Positions 1 to 11,598 of a stretch of DNA of 64,000 nucleotides are shown one piece after another; position 1 is the first letter of the stretch; every line of letters begins with the position of its first letter. The notes beneath the pieces are model-generated. The model ran no database searches. It worked only from the letters and a program-made list of their open reading frames with translations, and was not told the DNA's origin. The stretch comes from Thermothielavioides terrestris NRRL 8126 (Eukaryota; Ascomycota; Sordariomycetes; Sordariales; Chaetomiaceae): assembly GCF_000226115.1 (NCBI RefSeq), contig NC_016461.1, positions 372,001 to 436,000 on the forward strand, written 5' to 3'. A program made the position numbers and the translations under genes.

Positions 1-824
1 TTGTCTGTACAAGAGGTCCTCGGCGGACAGCGCGCCAAACCGCCGAAAGGCCGTCATCTCGGGCAGCATCCCCATCATTCTTCCCAACCTGTCATAACCT
101 TCCGCACGGGCTGGGAGGACACTGGCTGTGGTGCCACTGCGGCCGCCACGCTTGGCCATTGTTTACTCCCAGTAGTTGAGGGCACCACGAGACTCTGATC
201 TCTTCACGTGCTCGCCTTCACTCCAGACGCCAAGCTCAGATCTTCGTGGAAGAGGACGGAACGTCGATCCACATCCAGCTTCCCAAATATAGACATTGGA
301 GGGACAAAGCGGTGCGCCTCGCGCGGCTTGCCCAGCCCCAGCCGGGCAATTGGGCCCACCCAGAAGAGGACGATGGGGGGCGATGGGGGACAATGAGGGC
401 TGTGAGGGGTTACTGCACCCGTGCATCACATGCCGCAGCCCGGCAGCAGCGGCCGTATGTCATTGGCGACCGCTTGCTTGTTGGACACCGCCGCCTCTGG
501 TCTAACGGCATCCCGCAGCTCTGTGCAACCATACCGCGAACTGCGCCCCTAGGGCTGCAGAGTCCTGGGAATCGGCCCCGCAATTCAATGGGCTGCCGCC
601 CAGGCGGTCTGAACCGAAGATGTGGGATGCCAGACTCGCAGCTATAATCCCGCCTTCTAGACCCAGTAGGTAGAGTCCGAATCCTGTCTTTCTTCTCAAA
701 CCAGTCGTTCCTTGTTCGTGTGCACCCAACACCAAGACCCTCTTGTCGTCCTCTCGGAATACCCACCGCCGACACAGCAGTCGTTTGTTTCTACAACTCC
801 CCCGACCTGGAGTCAGGGTCAAAC
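1..824. other. gene-free left edge
   Basis: No open frame here has a recognisable domain, a credible start or a consistent exon structure. It probably holds the upstream region of the gene starting at 825, but I see no distinct promoter element. Confidence 0.5.
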
Positions 825-2574
825 ATGGACGGAACTCGGCTGCCACTGTTCCCGCCTCTTGGGGCGGGAATATTCGCGGCTGCCAGTTCGCCGGGTATGT
901 ACGAGTTGGATCCCAACATGTCGGCAGGGCACCGCCAACCGTCTTGGCTGCACGACCACCAGCAGCTTCACGGGTCAACTCCAGAGCAGCGGCTAGATCC
1001 GCGCTCCATGGCGGCCGGCGACAATAACTCCGGAGGACGACAGGGGGTCCTTCAACATCGTTACGGTCATTCGCTAAATACAGCAATTCCCACGATCCTG
1101 GCCTCATGGCCCCAGATCTTGCCCGCGGCTGTCTCTGTGCATTTTGTGCCCTGGTATTCCGATGCAGCGGCAAACGAACTCGGCCACCAGGCGCGCGGAG
1201 GCGGAACGCACACCTCTGCGACGCCGCACAACGCCGGCCCGGATACTGCATCCCGCACCCAGTTCGGCCCCGAGCACACAGGCCCATCGAGAAGGTTCCC
1301 TCCTTATACCCAGGTCGCGGGGGTCCGGGCGCCTCCTGGTTTGATGCCTCACGTCGGCCACAGACAACTCTCCAGTCCGCGACTCAATCTGCTTCAGGCG
1401 ACCTTGGGTTCTGTCATCAATGGCGCCTTCACGATGAGCAATGAGATGTTCCAGCAGTACTCGCAGCAACTAGACATGCCGCACTCGATGCCCGGTGCTC
1501 AGCTGCTTCAGACCGCCTCTGCGGGCCTCCCTATCGCTCAGGGTCCACGCTATGCGGCTGCCACCACCAGGTTTCAAAACATCACCTTCGTCCCAAAGAA
1601 CGAGGATAAAGCCTATGGCTATGTGCGAGTCATCAAACCGACACCAAGCCTTCAGCCCAGAAAACCAGCCATCCGTCCGTCTCAAGCCATCGCCAGCCAT
1701 GCCGCATTCACCCGAGCCCGCTACGCCGTGGGGAAGCCCACCAAACCTCGCCGTCTGCGGGTAAGCCCAGCCAACCTTTCCACCCAAAACCCGCCAGCCT
1801 GCAACCAGCCCAAACTAACCACAGCCGCACCCCCCTCCTTTCTTTATTAGAAATACGACATCACCCTGCACCTCTGGCGCAAGAACAGCTCCCGGCGGCG
1901 GCGCCGCGCGCTGGGCATGCTCGACAGCGGCAACCGCTTCGGCGCGCTGCTGGACCTGCGGGTGGCGCTGGCGCTGGGGTACCGGGCGGCGGACCTGGCG
2001 GGCCCGCCGCGGGTGCTGCAGACCGTCGGCGGCGGCGAGCTGCTGACCGCGGGCGTCGTCAAGATCCGCTACTACGTCGGCGGCGACGCCGACACGCTCC
2101 ACGAGCGCGACTTCCACGTGCTGGAGACGCTCGCCGGCGGGTATGACGTCAACTTGCCCATGGGGGAGGTCGACCCGGACGGCCAGGCGGAGGGGGAAGC
2201 GGAGGTGGAGGGAGAAGCGGAGGGGGGAGAGCCGCCTGTTGTGGCGTGGACGGTGCAGAAAAAGAGGGAGCCAACTGAAGGTATGGCATGGGCCCCGATC
2301 ATTCACCCCGTTCCTGTCGTTCTTTGGTCCCTTCGTGGCCTGCCACTTGGCGCTTTCCTTGTTACCCGAGCGGCAAGAGCTTGCGCGGCGACGGTCCGCT
2401 GACGGCGAGAATACAGACGAACTCAGGGCGATGGCGGAACGGGTCCGCGAGGCCGAGGCTGCCGCCGAGAGGGCCGAGGAGGAGCGGGCGGTGCGCGAGG
2501 CCGCCAAGAAGGCAGCCAAGAAGGCGGCGAAGCGGGACAAGGAGAAGGAGAAGAAGAGCGGCAAGGGTCTCTGA
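825..2574 (+). CDS. retropepsin-like aspartyl protease domain protein
   Basis: Proposed exons are 825-1760, 1851-2280 and 2378-2574, giving 520 residues. The first intron has donor GTAAGC, branch CTAAC and acceptor TTAG; the second has donor GTATGG and no clear branch. The ATG at 825 has a good context (AAACATGG). The first ~300 residues are low-complexity and recall no family. Exon 2 encodes a compact domain with a DSG motif (LDSGNRFGALLDL, catalytic-type Asp about residue 337), then GGGELLTAG and a hydrophobic strand region ending in YDVNLPMG. This resembles the single-domain aspartyl-protease fold seen in retroelement-derived and Ddi1-type proteins. The C-terminus is a Glu/Lys/Ala-rich helix ending in a Lys-rich tail. 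No gag or reverse transcriptase lies nearby, so a domesticated or cellular protein is likelier than a retroelement. The N-terminal exon could be mis-modelled. Confidence 0.5.
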
Positions 2575-4435
2575 GAGGGGTTCAAAGAGTAACACTAGAT
2601 AAGTCATTTGGGGGTAAGGGCAGCCGGCGTCTTCGCACGATATATCGCTAACTCTGAGAGCTTCAGTCATGGTTCTGCTCTCCTTTCGCGACTCGGGTTT
2701 TGCACGCGCGCACACAGGCCCTCGCGACCTCACGGCTTCCCAAACACCGAACCCAGGCCCTCAGGTCCGTGGTCTCAGCATGAGCTTCCATCGCCTTTAG
2801 GCTTTGTCGCCTGCAGCTTCCGTTACCCCGAGCTTCCGTCGCCTCGAGCTTCCACCGCCTTGAGCTTCCGTGACCCTGAGATTCCGTCGACTCGAGCTTT
2901 CGTCTCCTTGAGCTTTTGTCGGCTTCAGGGCCTGGTTCGCCGGTTCACGGCCATTGGGTGGTTGTTCAAAAGGGCTGGAATCTGGGTTACGGCGGTGTTT
3001 AGCATAGCTTGCTCTGGTTGGGTCTGGATCTGGAGGACGGGGAAGACTGCCGTTTAGGTCTCGGCATGTTTGACCCCTTTATGTTACTCCCCAGCTGCAT
3101 GGAGTCCAGACTTATGAACTGCGCCGGGGAATCTCGCTGCAATGGGTCCTGGAGACGACAAGTGTTGTCTGCTGGTCCAACGGACGAAGATGCGCATCCC
3201 CCAAATCTTGAAGCATCAGCCGTTCCGCGAGTCTCGGCACGGGGCCGCGGCTTTGCATGCGAGCTACGTGACGGCGCTAGTTTGGGCCACTAGATAGGTA
3301 GATAGCAAGCGACGACTCGGCTTCAATGAAGCTGATATCCGTCATTCCTTTATAAAGCATGTGCTTCGTGATTCCTTGTTGGCAGTGAATGCCTTTTAGG
3401 GCGACTTACGCCGTTTCGACACACTACATACCAGCGCCATGTTGGGCTGTTCTGGGCGAAGCAGACGGGCTCAGAAAGGGCGTGGCTCATAGAGCAGGGG
3501 TAAGAAGGAGCAATTGACAGTCTCCTGGAGCCGAGCATGGTTGAAGGCTCCCTTTCTGAGCTGGATGTCCTCGAGGCGGCCATGGCCGATCTGGGCTTCG
3601 TCGTCCCTAAGCTTGAGCCGACTTCACGATCCCTTCCGTCCGAGCGCAGGGGCGCTATACGGTCCTTGGGCATCTACCAGACACATAGGATACGGATTGA
3701 GGGGTAGCTACTCCGTACCTCTGCTCATTCTGGCGCGGAGGCTGAAATGCGTTTACAGGTGGGGGAGGCAGTTTTGAGGTCGTTTGAATACCTCGCCCGA
3801 AAACACAACCGGGTAATGAAGAGACTCGTCTCTGACCCGATGCTACCCTTCCGAACCCAACCTAATTCTTACATCATGCTGCTGGAGAAGCATCCACAGG
3901 AGGGGCGAGGCTCGGTTCCGCAACTCCCGGAGGGTATCACCACCGGCGGGGCCCGCTGCTTGCTTGGTCGCCGCGGCAGGACGCAATTGGTGTCTCGGCA
4001 CCGCTCGCGGTGCACATGAGGTCATGGAGTTTGGGGTTAGATTGTAGACAAAATTTGTGAGGAAGCCCATTAAGCCAATGTGTCTAGTTTTGGGGATGAT
4101 ACGACAAGGGGAGAGCTGGGGACGGGGGTGAGGCGGCCGAACGCTCAGGGCGCGCCCAGGGTTGTTTTCAATGACGACTGAACCCTGATCCCTGATCAAG
4201 AAGCAACGGGTGTCGACAGACTCGTCTACTCCATCATGATGGCTTCCCGTTATTCCGTGACATCATGTCTACGCGGCCAAGAAGAACAAGACAGAATGCT
4301 GGCCTCGACGCAGGATAAGAAGGGAAACTGGACGGCACAATGGCCTGCCCTCCATGGGAGTCTAACGGTGCCCGCCGCCTAGGATCTTTCGCGAACCACC
4401 CGCCAACTCGACGCTTGGTCTACCAGCTTGCACAT
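2575..4435. other. intergenic region with minisatellite
   Basis: Apart from the 16-bp minisatellite at 2782-2925, I see no gene, RNA or transposon signature. Open frames here lack domains and good starts. The last few hundred bases should hold the promoter of the Rds1-like gene, but no clear TATA element is visible. Confidence 0.5.
2782..2925. repeat. 16-bp minisatellite, nine units
   Basis: Nine consecutive 16-bp units fit exactly into 144 bp without gaps. The consensus is close to GAGCTTCCGTCGCCTT. Units differ by point substitutions only and keep perfect register, and the first two or three units are the most diverged. The unit is not a multiple of three, so the array is not a coding repeat. 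Confidence 0.85.
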
Positions 4436-5857
4436 ATGGCCCCAATTGAGACTTTTGCGGCCATGCTCGCTCTGGCGAGCAGCGCCCGCGCGGCACCCTT
4501 TGTGCCGCAATGGACTGCGTCGCAATGGACGACAACCGTCTACTCAGAGCCCACCCCCACGCCGTCGCCTTATGCTATCTCTCACCACAATGTGACCTCC
4601 CATGGCCCCTATACCGGGCCGCCAGCCACCACTACCGGTGCACTCTCCACCAGCGTCATAGCCTCGTCAATCCCCCCTGCGCCGCCCGCCCCTCAGATTG
4701 TCAACTATCCGGCCGACGGCAAGCTCCACGGCGACCAGCCGCTGCCTTTCACTCCCAGCGGCGGCATCGGCACCAATGGCTCGGTGCCCATGTACAAAGT
4801 GGCCAGCGACTTCGACTACCAGTCTCTGGCCCTGGCGCTCTACCACGAATGGATCGAGCTGGACCTCTTCCACTGGGGGCTCGCCACCTTCTCGGACGAG
4901 GAGTTTGACGCCTACGGCATCAACGCCGAGGACCGCTTCCTGCTGCAGCACATGGCCGACCAAGAGATCGGCCACGCCTCGGTGATTGCCAACATGCTCG
5001 GCCCCAACGCGCCCAAGCAGTGCACGTACAACTACCCCGTCTCCAACGTGGCGGAGTACATCGACTTCAACCAGAAACTCACCCGCTGGGCCGAGGCCGG
5101 CGTGTACGGCTTCCTGGGCCACCTCAACTCGGGCCCGGCGGCCACGATGCTGCTGCAGAGCATCACGGTCGAGGCGCGCCAGCAGCTCATCTTCCGCCAA
5201 TTCGGCGGGCAGTTTCCCATGCCGGAGTGGCACACCCCGGGGATCCCACAGAGCTGGGCGTGGACCTTGCTCGCGCCGTACATCAGCTCCTGCCCGTACA
5301 ACCAGACCCGGCTGGTCTGGCAGAACTTCCCGGCGCTCTACATCCTCAACCAGCCCAACCCGGCGCGCATCAATGGCTCCGCCGCCTGGAACGAGACCAC
5401 GGGCGGGTACGCCAACTCGCTGTCGACCGCGGGCATCCCGGCGGACCAGCTGTGCGCCAACGCGTCGACGCCCGGCATGGACTGCCCGGCCGCGGTGTCC
5501 AACAACCGGTCGCTGCCGCTGTCCTACCCGGGCCGGCAGGTCTTCCTCAAGTGGGACGCGCCCGGCCGGCTGGTCGGCCCCAACAACAGCTACGTGACGT
5601 CGACCAACGTGGCGCAGCCGCGGTTCGCCGCCTGGCTGTCGCAGCTCAACGTCACGTACACGCCGCTGCTGAACGTCAGCGCGCAGGACCGCACCGCCTA
5701 CACGATCCAGCCGGACGTGTCCACCTGGAAGGGCGACCCGGCCGTCAACGGCACCATGTTCATGGCGCTGACCGACGTGGATTTGTTTGTCACGCCGTAC
5801 AACGTCAGCTTGATCAATCCGCATGTGGCCGCGCTGGCGGTTTACCAGGCTGGTTGA
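4436..5857 (+). CDS. Rds1-like secreted ferritin-like domain protein
   Basis: Single exon, 473 residues. I start at the ATG at 4436 because it opens directly into a signal peptide with a likely cleavage after the ARA near residue 19. A Ser/Thr/Pro-rich stretch follows (to ~residue 110), then a ferritin-like helical domain. Possible metal-ligand motifs are YHEWIELD (Glu138), QEIGHA (Glu177, His180) and EARQQ (Glu246). The C-terminal half is rich in Asn-X-Ser/Thr sites, consistent with secretion. The family is that of the fission yeast stress-response protein Rds1, common in secreted sets of plant-associated fungi. Its biochemical role is unknown, and whether the site binds iron cannot be judged here. 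It is flanked by long non-coding stretches, with no sign of co-regulation. Confidence 0.85.
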   Translation: MAPIETFAAMLALASSARAAPFVPQWTASQWTTTVYSEPTPTPSPYAISHHNVTSHGPYTGPPATTTGALSTSVIASSIPPAPPAPQIVNYPADGKLHGDQPLPFTPSGGIGTNGSVPMYKVASDFDYQSLALALYHEWIELDLFHWGLATFSDEEFDAYGINAEDRFLLQHMADQEIGHASVIANMLGPNAPKQCTYNYPVSNVAEYIDFNQKLTRWAEAGVYGFLGHLNSGPAATMLLQSITVEARQQLIFRQFGGQFPMPEWHTPGIPQSWAWTLLAPYISSCPYNQTRLVWQNFPALYILNQPNPARINGSAAWNETTGGYANSLSTAGIPADQLCANASTPGMDCPAAVSNNRSLPLSYPGRQVFLKWDAPGRLVGPNNSYVTSTNVAQPRFAAWLSQLNVTYTPLLNVSAQDRTAYTIQPDVSTWKGDPAVNGTMFMALTDVDLFVTPYNVSLINPHVAALAVYQAG

Positions 5858-6392
5858 GCGGTGGAGAGCTGGGTGATCTGGAAAGAAGGCGGGAATGTGC
5901 CTGGGAACGGAGGGAGGCGTTTGCGCTGCGGAAGGGACAGGGAGGGGACCGGTCATGGTATCAGTGTACCTATCTGACTGTCTGTGGAATCAGGGACTGC
6001 ACATGGCTGCCATCCTGGTAGTCCCGAGTCTCTATTTCCGTACGTATGTATTGCACATAGGCCTCCATTCTCACCATGAGGCGATGGCGATCCAGCTGTA
6101 ATCTAGGTTACTGCTGGTATAGTGATAGTCAAAAAAGTACCTTGATTCCTCCTGCTTAGGCCACCTCCGTTACACCGCTATCGTGACCGGCGGCGTCGGC
6201 GAGGTCATTGCGCTCCGCCTCGCAGGCAGGCGGGAGCTTCATGAAGCAAACCTGACCTGAACTCCTTTTCGAGCTTGCGAAGATTCTCTCTGTAAAACGC
6301 CTGACTAATTTTCATGAGTTCACAAAGTCAATGTGCCTGCATCAGAACTCAGGTTGTGTGGGGGGCAAACGTACCGTACTTGATCTTCTCAA
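5858..6392. other. intergenic region between convergent genes
   Basis: This lies between the 3' end of the Rds1-like gene and the 3' end of the HXXEE gene. It presumably holds both 3' UTRs. I see no other feature. Confidence 0.5.
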
Positions 6393-7052
6393 TCAGAGAT
6401 TGCGGACACGCTTGATCCAAGCAGCCACCCCTCCACGCTCCATCTCGGCCGGGTAGAAAGGGTACGGCGAGTCGTAGTCCACGAGCCAGCCGAAGGTAGA
6501 CTTGATGAGCACCAAGTACCAGAACGCAGCGGCATAGGCAAGGCCCAGCGCCCACTGACGCCGCGTCAACTGGCCACTCCGGGCCACGTGGCGAATGTAG
6601 TAGTAGCCGAGAGGGATATGCATGAAAATCACTGTCGCAAGGCCTGGATTGTAAAAGGAGCCGAGCTTCGTGTTGATGTTGATGCCGTGGATGAAGAACT
6701 GTCCGAAGCCGAGGAGGACGGGTCCCAGTGCGGCCCAAACCTGGTCAGGGAAGAACACCGGAGCCAGATAGTATCCGTACGTGGCGACTATGTTGGTGAG
6801 GGCCGCAGAGTGGGAACTCAGAGGGAACCGCTCCGGGCGCGCGCTGGAGTGGACACCCATGTTCATCGCCGCGGGGAACCCTCCAGGGAAGCGATATTCC
6901 TCGAATTGGTGAGCCAGGACGGCCATGAAGTTGGCGAGAAGGAATTTCTCTGTTGTCGTCAATTTGGCCCGATTGAGACGGAGGTACCAAAGGGAGAGAA
7001 AGAATGGTATGACGCCAAGGTCGTACCAATGATGGCGGATGAAGTCAATCAT
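6393..7052 (-). CDS. HXXEE-domain integral membrane protein
   Basis: Single exon, 219 residues. The ATG at 7052 has a good context (CCAACATGA); the open frame extends further upstream only through non-ATG codons. The diagnostic motif AHQFEEYRFPGG (His48, Glu51, Glu52) near the first membrane segments matches the HXXEE family. About five hydrophobic segments follow, with histidines at membrane edges (FIHGI, FMHIP, IRHV), so this is a small multipass protein. The family has no established biochemical function and is best known from bacteria; the conserved His/Glu cluster suggests a metal-dependent membrane enzyme, which is inference. The C-terminus, WIKRVRNL, is basic and probably cytosolic. 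Confidence 0.8.
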   Translation of the reverse strand: MIDFIRHHWYDLGVIPFFLSLWYLRLNRAKLTTTEKFLLANFMAVLAHQFEEYRFPGGFPAAMNMGVHSSARPERFPLSSHSAALTNIVATYGYYLAPVFFPDQVWAALGPVLLGFGQFFIHGININTKLGSFYNPGLATVIFMHIPLGYYYIRHVARSGQLTRRQWALGLAYAAAFWYLVLIKSTFGWLVDYDSPYPFYPAEMERGGVAAWIKRVRNL

Positions 7053-7772
7053 GTTGGTGAGTGGGATTGCAGTGCAGGATCTGTTCAAAGATCTTGGATG
7101 CCGAAGACAGTGTTCACTTGGGCACTCCGGCGCAACTGGACAAAAGGTTCTTATTTGAACTCATGGCAGTCAGTCCAAGTCCAAATATGAATTCACCTCG
7201 CCAGTTCGATGGGCGGCTCCAGAGCTCCGTGCGAAGAAGGATGGAGTTACTGGTCGGGCTCCTCAAAGGCCGAGCCCGACGAGCTCGGAGGGTCTAACCC
7301 GCTATGGCGGTTCCTCAACCTCGGCAATGTGGGAGCCCCGACCAGCACCGCGGGGGTGATGGTCAATCATACCAGAGCGCGCCATGGAAGCCGGCCGAAA
7401 TGGTGATGGCGCCAGTCCTCTTGGTCAGAGAACATGGTAGTGGAGACCATAATAGCCGCCCCCTATGGCGCTCCAGGATACGGTACTTACCTACTTGTTG
7501 TACTTGTTGAACTAGGGAAACAATTTGTGGGTGGGAACATGGGAGTCTATTTCTCATCGTGTTTTGATTCTCTACCTGGCTGTTAATAGACCACAATCGT
7601 TTTCACAGTGGTTCCCCTGTCAGCGCCATCCCCACCGCGGCAGGGAAATCACACCTCGTCACACCTTCTTGGCTTTTGGTCTCCGCTTCTTTCTGCGGGG
7701 CTTTTTGCTGGCCCATCGACTGATTTCCCACCAACGACCCAAATCAGTGGCATAACCTTGCTAACTTAGAAC
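7053..7772. other. intergenic region between divergent genes
   Basis: Shared upstream region of the HXXEE gene (minus) and the F-box gene (plus). I see no coding sequence, RNA gene or repeat. Confidence 0.5.
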
Positions 7773-10126
7773 ATGAGCTCGTGCCTATTCAACTGCAACC
7801 TTTGCGGATGGGACGTGCGGTGGGATTGGTCGACACCGGCAACCGAGTGCTGGGCAGCTGAGTTTCGCGGACGTAATGTCCCCCCCTCGTGCTCTGTTCA
7901 TTGACGGTCTCCTCTAATCCGGGGGCTGACATCGGGCGAAGTCTATGTTGGCCGCGAGGGCTTGGTACTCACCGGAGTTGGCCGCTACGAGAGGTCGGCA
8001 ATGTTCGACAACTTGATCGCACCTCCCAACAGGAGCATGCGCTGGAGCGATCCTGGCTACGACAGCCCCCCTGAAGATCAATTTGCGCTGGTGGGACATC
8101 CCATCGTCAACGATAGGCTTGGCTTCGTCTTCCACGAAGCGTGCTGGGCCCTGCTGGAGGAAGCCTTGCGTCCCGCGCCGGTGCCGCTCCCAAGAATGTA
8201 TGCCGTCAACCGTTCGCTTCCCCTTCCATACGAGTCAGCTTGTCATAGCTGGGGCCACGATTACGCTGGCCTCGTGATCGTCGACGATGAGAACTACTTC
8301 CCCTGGGAAGACCGATTCCAGGACCTCCGCAACTACACCGATCCGCACCCCGTGTTCTCTCGGAACCCGTACCGGGTCGCCGAAGTTGACGACATTTTGG
8401 GCCGCGCGCCCGAAGAACCGCCCGCTCCCGTAAAACTACAAAACTCTCACCCGACCTCGGAAGCGATGCGGGATTGCTTCGCGGCGCTTCCTGCTGAGAT
8501 ATGTGCAGCCATTGCCATGTATCTCCCTGTAGCAGATATGCTCCGTGCCCGCTTGGCTTCAAGAGCCTTCTGGCCCATCTTCCACGACCAGCAGTTCTGG
8601 GCTGCCCAGTTCAAACAATCCGGCGAACGGTCGTGGCTATTTGAAGCGCGGCGTGACGCCCTCCCACGAGACTGGCGGTCGCTCTATCGACAAACGAGTG
8701 ATGCCCGCATTGGACCCGGCCTCCGCAACAGGCAGCGGGTTTGGCGCTTGATACAAGGCGTCGTGGACATCCTGGATCTGTCCTGGACCGATCTGGAAAC
8801 AGCTCGGACACCGGATGCAATCCACTGTATCGAGGCCACGGCGGACTTGTGGGAACCATCGCCTAATGAGACAGACATCCTGCATTTTGAAAAAGGCTGC
8901 GAGGTATCTCAAAAGCAGTACACGGCTGTTCCCAAGGACCTTGCCCGACTAGGTGTCTCAACAGTTGCAATGGGAGACGGCATATACATTGCGGGACTGT
9001 CTCTTACCACCGCCTCTGGAGACACCGTTCGGATGGGGTATCGCTCCTCCATGGAGCGTTCAGTCGAGCTCTCTCAGCTCTGGGGATTCCGCCTAGCCGT
9101 TGGATCCCGCGGCATTCAGGCCCTCCAATGCATGAGCGGGCCAACAGACTTCGAATCACCATGGCTTGGGTGTCCTGACAATGTGCCCAGGACCGATCGT
9201 CTGGTTGTCGCTAGCCGCGTCGAGGCACTCCAGGCGGCCTTTGATGCAAGTACTGCCGATTACTCTTAGTCGCATCCACAGAGCTCTTCCTTATGCTGAC
9301 ACCGGCACTAACGAAACTTAGGCCTGCAAAATGGTCAGTCTCGCTGTCTGGACGTCAGCACCACCATCGACCGAAACAACGGTGGACACGCGGAACTTGA
9401 AGGACTCAGCGGTGTGGTATCCGGAAATCCCCGGACCAGCGCTCTGCTTGCACGAGGAATCCTTCCTGCCGCGCAGCTTTTTCACATCTGGATTCAAGCC
9501 TCTGTTTTGGTGCTGCTTTGGCGGCCCGGCAGGCAGATATCTTGCCCATTTGACTCGAATTCAGGCGTTATGGTATGCCGGTGGCATCTGCCGCGTGGAC
9601 TTTTTCTTCGACACCGAAGTGCCATCCGAGCATCGCGTACTTGGACGCTACAAACATGGGAAAGTTTGCTCGCACCTCAACTTTACAATCGATGGGCCGG
9701 GTGGAGAACGGATCGAATCCATCGAGATCGGGCATCGCTATCCGGATCCTGGAGACAGCGTCCCTTGGGCTGTTAAGGAGGGGATCTTGCTTTGGTGTGA
9801 GGTATCTTTCTGTGCTCCTTGTGTCCTCAGTTCCTCGTTGCTAATTTCCCCATCTTCTATCAGCTCCGTACAAACCGTGGGAGATCATGCCGCTTCCCGG
9901 ATGCGGATGAGACGGACAAGACCCCAACACCCAGTGTCCAAAAGCTCATTACCCCCGCTCCGGGGTCCATGATTACCGGCCTCTATGCTACTCAAGTACG
10001 TGAGAGTCGGTTTTGTTCACACGTTTCACAAACTGACAGAGCCGCGTGTTATAGCGCCCTGATTATGGATATGGATTCACGGCCATGGGTGTGATTTCTG
10101 AAAAGGTGGAGAAAAACGACCCATAG
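7773..10126 (+). CDS. fungal F-box protein with N-terminal Cys motif
   Basis: Five exons give 695 residues: 7773-7872, 7942-9245, 9322-9801, 9864-9995 and 10055-10126. Every junction keeps frame. The second intron (9246-9321) uses a GC donor (GCAAGT) with branch CTAAC and acceptor TTAG; reading through meets a stop at 9267 and loses the conserved continuation. The start is chosen because the first exon carries the family's N-terminal motif SCLFNCNLCGWD, followed by a segment ending in VLTGVGRY. The F-box lies at about residues 211-255 (ALPAEICAAIAMYLPVADML), and the C-terminal half contains IPGPALCLHEESF, PLFWCCFGGP and IDGPGGERI. By family knowledge it is probably an adaptor of an SCF ubiquitin ligase; the substrate is unknown. 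The N-terminal cysteines could bind zinc, which is inference. Confidence 0.88.
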
Positions 10127-10593
10127 GCCACAGATACCTCACCATGCCACCCATCGATTGTCTGGTGAAGGTTTTCAGTCCCAAGTTGAGTCTCAACCGC
10201 TTACACATCACTGACCCTGCCGGCCTGCCCCTCCTGTAGAATGGCGGAGACATCAAGATTCCCAGGAGCGCACACCACCCCGAGAGCGCCCGGTCAGAGT
10301 TCCGAATCCACGCAAACGCAAAGCAGCAGCTCTGACCGAAATGAAACATTCCGATCATGCTGTAGCATGCGGGCTGCATAGGTCTGATGGAGTCTTCTGA
10401 ACGTTCGGCTTCAGACTTCTGCGCAAACGCGAAGGTGGCATTACTCTGTTTTCAACGCGACGGACGGGAGCGCAAGACTGTCCATCTTACATGTTCCAAC
10501 TAGCATATTCAGGTTCAAGTCAACGCGGCTAGCTGGCTGCGGCATCTCTGGAGTTTGGACGAGTATTTGCTCCACGATATTTGATAAATGATC
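10127..10593. other. intergenic region between convergent genes
   Basis: Gap between the 3' ends of the F-box gene and the SDR gene. I see nothing else in it. Confidence 0.5.
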
Positions 10594-11598
10594 TCAGAGC
10601 GGTCCAACGGCGAACTCCTCACAAGCCTCGCGACGTCCACGAGCGAGGGCGAAAAACCGTTCCTTCGACCCAATGAATCCGACATGGACCTCATCATCGC
10701 CATTCGCCAAACCCTGCCACGCTTGGGCTGTGAATTCGTCCAGAGGCATTCCCAAATTGCGGCCCCTTTCGGGCCCAAGGTAATCGTGGAGTTCCGCTAA
10801 AATCGCATTAGCATATCGCCGGTCGTCTCTCAGCTTTAAGACGGTAACTCAGTGCAGGATAGACGTACTCTGGACAGCCGGAGGGAAGACCTCAATCACC
10901 TTCACATTCTTCTTCTTGGCCAACTGGCACCGCAGACACATCGCAAAGACATGCAGGGCCGCCTTGGAAGCCGAGTAGGCGGGGATGGGGACGGCAGGCA
11001 CGATCGCAAGGTTAGACGAAGTGCTAGTTGATGCCAGGTCAGCCCATCGTTTCCCAAAACAACCTGCTCGATTCCACCTTACAAGATCAGACTTGTGGGA
11101 GTTGTCTCTCCCTTTTCCAACAGAAAGGGTAGGAACGCGTGGGCGAGGGAGACCGCGGCCGCATAGTTGGTATGCATTTGCTCATGGAACTCCTTCAGAT
11201 CCACGCTCGCGGGGGATGAGAAATCTGCTGGCCGCTGCACTCCGGCATTGATGAATACGCTGTCAATGTCGGGATACTGCTTCGTCACGCTAACTTGGTG
11301 TTAGCTTCCTCGCTAGATCTGTGCGTCTTTAAATGAGGACGGGAGACGCGTGTGAGGGGAGAAAAACTCACTCCTCCGCAAACTTCGGGATGGCGTCAAG
11401 TTGGTTGATGTCAAAGGCCACCGCGTGGGCTTTGTCGGCCCCATGTTTCCGGACCAGCTCATCCAGGCGCTCTTGGCGTCGGCCAACAGCGGTCACTTGG
11501 ATGTTTTCTTCGAGCAATCGCTCGGCCAGAGCTCGTCCGATGCCTGACGTCGCTCCGATGAGGAGTACATGCTTGTAGGGAAAGCCCCCGGTCGCCAT
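10594..11598 (-). CDS. short-chain dehydrogenase/reductase
   Basis: Four exons on the minus strand give 263 residues: 11598-11372, 11289-11083, 11023-10869 and 10796-10594. All introns have GTRNGT-like donors (GTGAGT, GTAAGG, GTACGT) and YAG acceptors with upstream CTAAC/CTGAC/CTAAT. It is a classical SDR: dinucleotide-binding GATSGIG at residues 15-21, NAG (FINAGVQ) after the fourth strand, and catalytic YSASK with Tyr161 and Lys165. The C-terminus (residues ~195-263) is a variable substrate-binding region. The substrate cannot be predicted. The start ATG at 11598 follows non-ATG in-frame codons only. It is divergent to the NmrA-like gene across 493 bp, so they may share a promoter. Confidence 0.87.

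Noticed and set aside
502..1287. 261-codon minus-strand frame at the left edge
   Set aside because: No domain, overlaps the better-supported plus-strand gene, Arg/Gly/Cys-rich.
4667..5956. 429-codon minus-strand frame opposite the Rds1-like gene
   Set aside because: Shadow of GC-rich coding sequence with no domain.
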